From Gemmatimonadota bacterium (GTDB taxonomy: Bacteria > Gemmatimonadota > Gemmatimonadetes > Gemmatimonadales > Gemmatimonadaceae), in NCBI GenBank assembly GCA_023249395.1, contig JAHFCS010000199.1:1-5017 (forward strand): a stretch of 5,017 nt of DNA, given 5' to 3'. The position numbers and the translations under genes are program-made. The notes below the pieces were generated by a model. That model saw only the letters and a list, made by a program, of their open reading frames with translations, had not been told where the DNA came from and ran no database searches. This document shows positions 1 through 5,017 of this stretch, in pieces (position 1 is the stretch's first letter; every line of letters starts with the position of its first letter).

Positions 1-1233
1 GACGGCCACGTGTCGATTCGTGTCGATCGCGGTTCCGGCCCGCGCATCGTGATGGAATGGCATGGCGGTGACGTCACCGGCCTCTTGCCGTACTCCCGCA
101 TCCACGCCCCGCCGGGCGATGTGGTGGCTGAGGAGCGCACCGAACTGCTCATGGTCGATCCCGCCGACATCCCGCGGATGATCAGCGAGTGTCATGAGCT
201 CACGGGCGAGTTGGTGCACGTCATGGTCGATCGGGCGCGAGTCTTCAAGTCCAGTGAGCTGCATGACGAGAAGATGGCATCGCTCGGCCGGTTGGCCGCC
301 GGCCTCGCGCACGAGCTGAATAATCCTGCATCGGCGGTGGCGCGCAGCGCGGAAACGCTCGTCGCCGAACTCGACGTGCTGGAGGAGGCGACCAAGCAGT
401 TCTGCGCGTTGAACCTGTCCGATGCGCAGTGCCTGACGATCGCCGCGGTGCGCGACGAGGATCTGGCGACGCCCGCTGCCCGCTCACCACTCGACGTCGC
501 CGACCGGGAAGACGCCATTGCGGACTGGCTCGACGCGCGCGGCGTGTCGGGCGTGGAAATCGCACCGCTCGCCGAATCGGCATTCGCTCCCGCAGATCTT
601 GATGCCATCGGCGCCTCCGTTGGCGTCGATCGGATCGGCCCGGTGCTCTCGCACCTCTCGGCGGTCGAGACCGTCCGCCGCCTGGCGTCGGAGATCAGCA
701 CTGCCGCGTCGCGGATACACGCGCTCGTTGCGGCAGTGAAAGGCTTCACTTACATGGACCAGCAGGCCACGCTGAAACCGATTGCGATCGGGCGCGGCCT
801 GTCGGACACGCTCACCGTGCTCCGCTCCAAGGCGCGCGCGAAGTCAGTGGACGTCGAGCTGCAGGTGCCACCCGACCTCCCCGACGTCGACGGCTACGGC
901 GGCGAGTTGAATCAGGTGTGGGCCAATCTCGTGGATAATGCCATCGACGCGACGCCGAAGGGACACGTGCTCGTCAGCGCCGCAGCGGAGAATGGACACG
1001 TAGTCGTTCGCGTCGTCGATGACGGCCCGGGCATTCCAGCCGACGTGGTTGGCCGCATATTCGATCCGTTCTTCACGACGAAAGGAGTTGGTGACGGCAC
1101 CGGTCTCGGGCTCGATATCGCTCGGCGCATCGTCCAACGGCATCATGGCGAGATCGATCTCAGCACCGAGGCGACTGGGACAGAATTCCGGGTGACGTTG
1201 CCCGTCTCCAGATCCACCGCTCACCATCGCTAG
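1..1233 (+). CDS. Sensor histidine kinase with N-terminal cyclic-nucleotide-binding-like domain (5' end outside window)
   Basis: Probable cytoplasmic histidine kinase that phosphorylates the receiver encoded just downstream. The frame is open to the window edge. The GTG at base 10 is the first possible start inside, but it would cut into a domain and only nine bases precede it, so I treat the gene as 5'-partial. Numbering residues from that GTG, 1-75 resemble the end of a cNMP-binding-like fold (moderate certainty). The H-box is at 95-106 (LAAGLAHELNNP, phospho-His 101, HExNNP type). A second DHp helix lies at about 219-248. The ATPase domain has an N-box (ELNQVWANLVDNAIDA, Asn310), G1 box DDGPGI (337-342), F-box FDPFFTTK (351-358) and G2 box GTGLGL (363-368). 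All catalytic motifs are intact. No membrane segment is visible. About 95 residues containing DREDAIADWL (165-174) separate the two DHp helices. The kinase call is very secure; the sensor domain and its ligand are inferred. Confidence 0.93.
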   Translation, partial: DGHVSIRVDRGSGPRIVMEWHGGDVTGLLPYSRIHAPPGDVVAEERTELLMVDPADIPRMISECHELTGELVHVMVDRARVFKSSELHDEKMASLGRLAAGLAHELNNPASAVARSAETLVAELDVLEEATKQFCALNLSDAQCLTIAAVRDEDLATPAARSPLDVADREDAIADWLDARGVSGVEIAPLAESAFAPADLDAIGASVGVDRIGPVLSHLSAVETVRRLASEISTAASRIHALVAAVKGFTYMDQQATLKPIAIGRGLSDTLTVLRSKARAKSVDVELQVPPDLPDVDGYGGELNQVWANLVDNAIDATPKGHVLVSAAAENGHVVVRVVDDGPGIPADVVGRIFDPFFTTKGVGDGTGLGLDIARRIVQRHHGEIDLSTEATGTEFRVTLPVSRSTAHHR

Positions 1234-1235
1234 CC

Positions 1236-1239
1236 GGAG
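1236..1239 (+). promoter_or_regulatory. Ribosome binding site of the response-regulator/flavoenzyme gene
   Basis: GGAG lies 8 bases before the GTG at 1248, inside the 14-bp gap after the kinase stop codon. It supports the GTG start and a two-gene operon without an internal promoter. Confidence 0.7.
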
Positions 1240-1247
1240 TCGAACCC

Positions 1248-2900
1248 GTGGCCAAGCCCGTCATCCTCGCGGTCGACGATGATCATGAAGTGCTCAGTGC
1301 GGTCGAACGGGACCTGCGGCGGCGCTATCGCCAGACGCATCGGATACTTTCGGCATCGTCTGGCCAGCAGGCACTCGAGGTCGCGCGTGAGCTGAAACAG
1401 CGCGGATCACCAGTCGCGCTGTTCCTGGTCGACCAGCGCATGCCGGAAATGTCGGGCACGGAGCTCCTCAGTGAGCTGCTCCAGCTCTTTCCGGAGACAA
1501 AGCGCACCCTGCTGACAGCGTACGCCGATACGGAAGCCGCGATCGCTGCGATCAATGAGGTCGGGCTGGACTACTATCTCATGAAGCCCTGGGATCCGCC
1601 CGATCAGCGCCTGTATCCGGTGCTGGATGATCTCCTCTCCGACTGGGCGGCGCACGTGCGCATTCCGTACGACGGCGTCCGCGTGGTCGGGTCGCGCTGG
1701 TCGCCGCAGAGCTACGACACGCGTGACTTTCTGTCGCGAAATCAGATTCCTTATCAGTGGATCGATATCGAACACGACGACGCGATCCGCGCGTTGATCC
1801 TCTCGACCGGCGGAGACCTCTCGCGTCTGCCGGTAGTGCTGCTCGCTGACGGGACGATGCTGACCGCGCCGTCGAACGTCGAGCTGGCGGCGAAGGTCGG
1901 ACTGCAAACGGTTCCCGTTCTCCCCTTCTACGATCTTGTCATCATCGGTGCGGGACCGGCGGGACTCGCATGTGCCGTGTATGGATCATCCGAGGGGCTG
2001 AAGGTGCTGCTCGTCGAGCAGAACGCGCCGGGTGGACAGGCCGGTACGAGCTCGATGATCGAGAATTATCTTGGTTTCCCGAACGGTGTAACGGGCGCCG
2101 ATCTCGCCCGTCGGGCCGCCACACAGGCGAAGCGATTTGGCACCGAGGTTCTCATCGGACAATCGGTGGTTGGAGTGCGTCGCGAGGATCCATATCGTAT
2201 CGTGCAGTTGTCCGGCGGGAGCGAAGTGGCGTGTCACGCGCTGATGTTGTCGTCGGGGATGGCGGTGCGCGAGCTGAACATTCCGGGTATCGCCGCGCTT
2301 ATCGGCGCCGGGGTGTACTACGGTGCCGCGCTGTCCGAGGCTGCGTTGTATCGTGGCCAGCGCATCTTCGTACTGGGCGGCGCCAACTCGGCGGGGCAGG
2401 CTGCGTTGTTCTTTTCACGCTACGCCGAGCATGTGACGGTGGTAGTGCGCAAGTCGGGGCTGTCGCATGCGATGTCACAGTATCTGGTGGACCGCATCGA
2501 GCGCACCGAAAACATCAGCGTCATGGGCAACTCCGAAATCACGGCGGTGCACGGCGAGGGTCATCTCGAGCGACTCGACATCCGCAACGCAGAAAGCGGA
2601 ATGACGCAGAGCGTCGAGGCCAACGCGCTGTTCATCTTCATCGGCGTGGCGCCGCGGACCGACGCGTTCAAGTCCGTCGTGGCGACAGACGAGAACGGAT
2701 TCCTTCTCACTGGCGCAGAGGTACGCGCGGCCGCCCGCGGGTGGGGTCCGGAGCGCGAGCCGATGATGTTTGAAACCAGCGTGCCGGGCATTTTCGCGGC
2801 CGGCGACGTCCGCGCGACATCGAACCACCGGATCGCAGCGGCAGTGGGCGAAGGGTCAGCGGCGGTCTTTTCGATTCATGAGTATCTGCGGGGCGTCTGA
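1248..2900 (+). CDS. Response regulator fused to glutaredoxin-like and thioredoxin-reductase-like FAD/NAD(P)H oxidoreductase domains
   Basis: A 550-residue cytoplasmic protein with three domains. Residues 1-135 are a CheY-like receiver with acidic pocket D10-D12, phospho-acceptor D62 in LFLVDQRMP, T90 and K113 (KPW). Residues about 143-225 resemble a glutaredoxin fold, with W-S-P-Q-S (151-155) where a CPxC site would sit and LPVV (194-197) at the cis-proline position. Residues 226-550 are a thioredoxin-reductase-type flavoprotein with FAD motif GAGPAGL (234-240), NAD(P)H motif VLGGANSAG (375-383) and C-terminal FAD motif GIFAAGD (514-520). The CxxC normally found between the FAD and NAD(P)H parts is replaced (G359, L362); only C242 and C329 occur in the whole protein. 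The start is GTG, preceded by GGAG. The pairing with the kinase implies that phosphorylation controls the flavoenzyme. It resembles the class annotated as fused response regulator/thioredoxin-disulfide reductase, but disulfide chemistry is doubtful and the substrate is unknown. Confidence 0.93.
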   Translation: MAKPVILAVDDDHEVLSAVERDLRRRYRQTHRILSASSGQQALEVARELKQRGSPVALFLVDQRMPEMSGTELLSELLQLFPETKRTLLTAYADTEAAIAAINEVGLDYYLMKPWDPPDQRLYPVLDDLLSDWAAHVRIPYDGVRVVGSRWSPQSYDTRDFLSRNQIPYQWIDIEHDDAIRALILSTGGDLSRLPVVLLADGTMLTAPSNVELAAKVGLQTVPVLPFYDLVIIGAGPAGLACAVYGSSEGLKVLLVEQNAPGGQAGTSSMIENYLGFPNGVTGADLARRAATQAKRFGTEVLIGQSVVGVRREDPYRIVQLSGGSEVACHALMLSSGMAVRELNIPGIAALIGAGVYYGAALSEAALYRGQRIFVLGGANSAGQAALFFSRYAEHVTVVVRKSGLSHAMSQYLVDRIERTENISVMGNSEITAVHGEGHLERLDIRNAESGMTQSVEANALFIFIGVAPRTDAFKSVVATDENGFLLTGAEVRAAARGWGPEREPMMFETSVPGIFAAGDVRATSNHRIAAAVGEGSAAVFSIHEYLRGV

Positions 2901-3371
2901 CTACCAGCGATAGTGCGCGAACGCCTTGTTCGCTTCCGCCATCCGGTGCGTGTCTTCCTTCTTCTTGATCGCGTTGCCTTCGCCCTTCGACGCCGAGATC
3001 ACTTCGGCCGCGAGCTTCTCGGCCATCGACTTCTCGTTGCGGCTGCGCGAGAACGTGATCAGCCAGCGCATCGCCAGCGCGGTGCGGCGATCGGGACGGA
3101 CTTCAACCGGAACCTGATACGTCGCGCCACCGACACGGCGGCTCTTCACTTCGACGGCCGGCTTCAGATTCGTCAGCGCCTGCTTGAAAACCGTTACGCC
3201 CGACTGGCTCGTGCGGCTCTCGACAAGGTCCATCGCGCTGTAGAAGATGCGCTCGGCGGTGGATTTCTTTCCCTCGTACATGATCGCGTTGATGAACTTC
3301 GACACGGTCTGGCTGTCGTAGCGCGCGTCAGGAAGAATCGTGCGCTTTACCGACTTTTTGCGGCGGCTCAT
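2901..3371 (-). CDS. rpsG: 30S ribosomal protein S7
   Basis: The 156-residue product has the usual bacterial S7 length. S7 binds the 3' major domain of 16S rRNA, nucleates assembly of the 30S head and contacts E-site tRNA. The basic N-terminus (MSRRKKSVKR) is followed by the S7 signature around residues 19-46 (SKFINAIMYEGKKSTAE within it), the rRNA-contacting beta-hairpin region RRVGGATYQVPVEVRPDRR (78-96), and the conserved C-terminal stretch KKKEDTHRMAEANKAFAHYRW-like end at 136-156. The ATG directly follows the rpsL TAA stop, with a strong Shine-Dalgarno inside the rpsL 3' end, so coupled translation is likely. The TAG stop at 2901-2903 abuts the convergent flavoenzyme stop. No fusA follows. 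Confidence 0.99.
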   Translation of the reverse strand: MSRRKKSVKRTILPDARYDSQTVSKFINAIMYEGKKSTAERIFYSAMDLVESRTSQSGVTVFKQALTNLKPAVEVKSRRVGGATYQVPVEVRPDRRTALAMRWLITFSRSRNEKSMAEKLAAEVISASKGEGNAIKKKEDTHRMAEANKAFAHYRW

Positions 3372-3764
<393 letters not shown>

Positions 3765-3781
3765 TAACGCTGATGGGGTGT

Positions 3782-3809
3782 AAAAAATCCCCCGCAACTA
3801 AGGACGGGG
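3782..3809 (-). promoter_or_regulatory. GC-rich hairpin with T-run in the rpsL leader (possible attenuator)
   Basis: On the minus strand, CCCCG (3809-3805) can pair with CGGGG (3794-3790) around a 10-base loop. After GA comes a run of six T (3787-3782). This has the shape of a short intrinsic terminator, starting only a few bases after the predicted transcription start and ending 17 bases before the rpsL ATG. A second CCCC (3778-3775) could compete for the G-run. The five-pair stem is short, so it may only be a 5'-end structure. The pairing is seen directly; the function is inferred. Confidence 0.45.
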
Positions 3810-3818
3810 TAGCCTTTA

Positions 3819-3847
3819 AAGTTAGACCGGCGTGTGATGGGTGTCAA
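3819..3847 (-). promoter_or_regulatory. Sigma70-type promoter of rpsL-rpsG
   Basis: On the minus strand a perfect -35 TTGACA (3847-3842) is followed by a 17-base spacer and a -10 TAACTT (3824-3819). Transcription would start near 3810-3814, giving a leader of roughly 45-50 bases. A strong promoter fits a highly expressed ribosomal operon, and one is needed because a terminator closes the rpoC transcript upstream. Confidence 0.85.
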
Positions 3848-3986
3848 GCGATGCGCAGCGCGCTCGCGACGGTGGAAGTGACGATGCAGTCAACTCTTAT
3901 GCCCTCGGAGCGCCGCCGGTGGCCATTCGTTACGGCCCCGAATTTGAACTGCTCCATGATATGAGCAATTTCGGAATTCCATTCAT

Positions 3987-4118
3987 TCAGGGGGGCCGTG
4001 CTCCGGGGCCTTCGACGCGGATTCGCGCCCCCTGCTGCAACGACGCGAGACCCTGCGCGCGGCCAGACACCGGAGCAGAAAACATCATGACCGAGATCAG
4101 CATCAACGCGCGCTTCAT
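3987..4118 (-). pseudogene. Short signal-peptide ORF, probable truncated secreted protein (43 aa)
   Basis: The ATG at 4118 is preceded by GGGAG with a 6-base spacing, a credible ribosome binding site. The protein begins with a textbook Sec signal peptide: MKR, a hydrophobic core ALMLISVMMFSAPVSG, then a likely cleavage site after RAQ or nearby (residue 21-22). Only about 21 residues of mature protein follow (GLASLQQGARIRVEGPGA) before TGA, just after a run of six C. The mature start resembles the opening of small periplasmic proteins with a G-x-R-[VI]-R-V segment, but it is far too short for a fold. I infer a truncated gene; a genuine tiny exported peptide is the alternative. An in-frame ATG at 4124 is possible but sits against the Shine-Dalgarno. 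Confidence 0.5.
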
Positions 4119-4148
4119 CTGCATCTCCCGATGAAAGAGTCAAGCCGA

Positions 4149-4316
4149 CTATCTGCTCAAGTAGAATCCGCCGATACCGCCCAGGATCGAGCCGCCGAAA
4201 CCAAACTTTAAGGCCCAATCCCTTTGGTCATTACAATGTGCATTGCATTTGGTCCGTCTCTCTCCGAACAGACTGGGCCCCAGGTCCGCCTGAACGAGAT
4301 ATACGTCAGATGACAT
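4149..4316 (-). pseudogene. 55-codon ORF resembling an outer-membrane beta-barrel fragment
   Basis: Translation from the ATG at 4316 gives 55 residues: an opening VYLVQADLG strand-like segment, then RTKCNAHCNDQRDWALKFGF, then GGSILGGIGGFYLSR and a TAG stop. The order (strand, loop with two cysteines, then a charged-aromatic-lysine strand and glycine-rich strand) recalls the N-terminal strands of OmpA-like barrels. There is no signal peptide and no Shine-Dalgarno, and the start lies just behind the rpoC terminator. It could be an internal piece of a decayed barrel gene or a chance frame. A stop 30 bases before the signal-peptide ORF separates the two; they are in different reading frames relative to each other's ends and need not be one gene. 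Confidence 0.35.
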
Positions 4317-4325
4317 CGCAGGATG

Positions 4326-4359
4326 AAAAAGGGGAGAAAGCCTTGGCTGTCTCCCCTTT
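4326..4359 (-). terminator. Rho-independent terminator of rpoC
   Basis: On the minus strand a 10-base perfect stem (AAAGGGGAGA at 4359-4350 when read as transcript, pairing with TCTCCCCTTT at 4337-4328) encloses a 12-base loop that can form a further AGCC/GGCT-type inner stem. It runs into five T (4330-4326). It starts 21 bases after the rpoC stop codon. This separates the rpoC transcript from rpsL. Confidence 0.9.
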
Positions 4360-4380
4360 ATCTCGACCTGGCGGTGACGA

Positions 4381-5017
4381 CTACAGCTCGTCGTCCGCCA
4401 GCGCTGGCGCCGTTACCTCCTCGAGATCCGGCTCCGCGAGAATCTCGGCGATGGTCGGCTCCGGAAGAATCTCCGGCAACGGTGGCTGCGGCGCACCCTC
4501 GATGTCCACTTCCTGATACCGGTACATACCAGTGCCCGCCGGAATCAGGTGGCCGATGATGATGTTCTCCTTCAGTCCCATCAACTCGTCCCTCGCTCCG
4601 CGGATCGCCGCGTCGGTCAGAACACGCGTCGTCTCCTGGAAGCTCGCCGCAGAGATGAACGACTGCGTCGTAAGACTCGCCTTGGTGATGCCGAGCAGCA
4701 GCGGCTCGGACGTCGCCGGGTCGTCCTTCCGCTTCTTGGTCTTCTCGTTCACGTCGCGGAAGGTCTGCTTGTCCACGTGCTCACCCTCGAGGAACGGCGT
4801 GTCGGCGGAATCGAGCACCCTCACCTTCTGAAGCATCTGCCTGACGATCACGCCAATGTGCTTGTCGTTGATCTTTACGCCCTGCAGGCGATACACGTCC
4901 TGCACTTCGTTGAGCAGATACTCCTGCACCGCGCGCGGTCCCTTGATGCGCAGGATGTCGTGCGGATTGACCGGCCCCTCGGAGAGGCGGTCGCCAGCGC
5001 GAACGCGGTCACCTTCG
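4381..5017 (-). CDS. rpoC: DNA-directed RNA polymerase subunit beta' (C-terminal 212 residues; 5' end outside window)
   Basis: This is the C-terminal end of the RNA polymerase beta' subunit. The frame is open to the right window edge. Visible conserved blocks, in order, are PHDILRIKG, then NEVQDVYRLQGVKINDKHIG and VIVRQML, then FLEGEHV, then LLGITKASL, SFISAASFQETTRVLT, and GLKENIIIGHLIPAGTG. These match the conserved C-terminal region of beta' near the active-centre cleft and the omega-binding part. The last 48 residues form a lineage-specific acidic, proline-rich tail with a two-copy nine-residue repeat (EILPEPTIA / EILAEPDLE) ending LADDEL. The TAG stop is followed by an intrinsic terminator. 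rpoB would be expected upstream, outside the window. Confidence 0.99.
   Translation of the reverse strand, partial: EGDRVRAGDRLSEGPVNPHDILRIKGPRAVQEYLLNEVQDVYRLQGVKINDKHIGVIVRQMLQKVRVLDSADTPFLEGEHVDKQTFRDVNEKTKKRKDDPATSEPLLLGITKASLTTQSFISAASFQETTRVLTDAAIRGARDELMGLKENIIIGHLIPAGTGMYRYQEVDIEGAPQPPLPEILPEPTIAEILAEPDLEEVTAPALADDEL
4429..4476 (-). repeat. Two-copy 27-bp tandem repeat in the rpoC 3' end
   Basis: Segments starting at 4429 and 4456 share CGGCTCCG and AGAATCTC blocks in the same spacing on the plus strand (about 18 of 21 aligned bases agree), with a 27-bp period. The repeat encodes the EIL-x-EP motif twice in the acidic tail of beta'. Confidence 0.6.

Larger units (their letters stand above)
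3765..4380. other. Intergenic region between rpoC and rpsL
   Basis: This 616-bp stretch has no intact conserved gene. On the minus strand, from right to left, it holds the rpoC terminator, a 55-codon frame resembling a beta-barrel fragment, a 43-codon frame with a signal peptide, then about 140 bases (3848-3986) in which I see nothing recognisable, followed by the rpsL promoter and leader. The part around 4200-4260 is visibly poorer in GC than its neighbours. Frames on the plus strand here have no recognisable domain. Confidence 0.7.

Noticed and set aside
192..749. Long minus-strand and out-of-frame ORFs opposite the kinase gene
   Set aside because: Ser/Arg/Ala-rich translations typical of the antisense of high-GC coding sequence; the plus-strand frame has all kinase motifs.
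1970..2773. A 267-codon plus-strand ORF overlapping the flavoenzyme gene
   Set aside because: Arg/Gly-rich with no recognisable domain; it is an alternative frame of a clear FAD/NAD(P)H enzyme.
2917..2933. Perfect GCGAAC-5-GTTCGC hairpin as a bidirectional terminator
   Set aside because: No T-run on either strand, and the bases encode conserved S7 C-terminal residues (ANKAFA), so coding constraint explains it.
3765..3797. Upstream TTG start for rpsL adding 11 residues
   Set aside because: S12 proteins begin at MPTINQ/MATVNQ; the added codons fall in the leader hairpin and T-run.
3844..4218. A 124-codon minus-strand ORF between rpoC and rpsL
   Set aside because: Arg-rich, no ribosome binding site or domain, and it overlaps the better-supported signal-peptide frame. 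Its 3' half is only noted as the possible frameshifted continuation of that frame.
4234..4245. CAATG-TG-CATTG palindrome as an operator
   Set aside because: Single short copy with no adjacent promoter; could easily occur by chance.
4238..4559. Two plus-strand ORFs over the rpoC terminator and rpoC end
   Set aside because: Antisense to conserved rpoC and low-complexity Ser/Pro/Arg composition.

Overview
The window looks like a high-GC bacterial chromosome. My best guess is Gemmatimonadota or a similar lineage: rpoC is followed by rpsL and rpsG, and the plus-strand two-component pair matches a type I recall from such genomes. This placement is inference, since no rRNA or phylogeny is available.

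Left part, plus strand (1-2900). Two genes lie 14 bp apart and almost certainly share a transcript. The first, cut off at its 5' end, is a HisKA-type sensor histidine kinase with what appears to be the end of a cyclic-nucleotide-binding-like sensor domain. The second is a single polypeptide with a receiver domain, a glutaredoxin-like domain and a thioredoxin-reductase-like FAD/NAD(P)H flavoenzyme. The simplest reading is a phosphorelay whose output is a flavoenzyme rather than a DNA-binding domain. Neither redox domain has its usual cysteine pair, so it is unlikely to be a real thioredoxin reductase.

Right part, minus strand (2901-5017). Reading right to left: the 3' end of rpoC, an intrinsic terminator, a 616-bp gap, then rpsL and rpsG. 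The gap holds two short decayed-looking secretory or outer-membrane gene remnants, a near-consensus sigma70-type promoter (TTGACA, 17 bp, TAACTT) and a GC-rich leader hairpin with a T-run in front of rpsL. rpsL and rpsG abut (TAA directly followed by ATG) and are probably translationally coupled.

The rpsG stop codon directly abuts the stop codon of the convergent flavoenzyme gene, with no spacer. fusA and tuf, which follow rpsG in many bacteria, are therefore not in their usual place. The window joins housekeeping transcription and translation genes to an accessory signalling/redox pair at a zero-length boundary.
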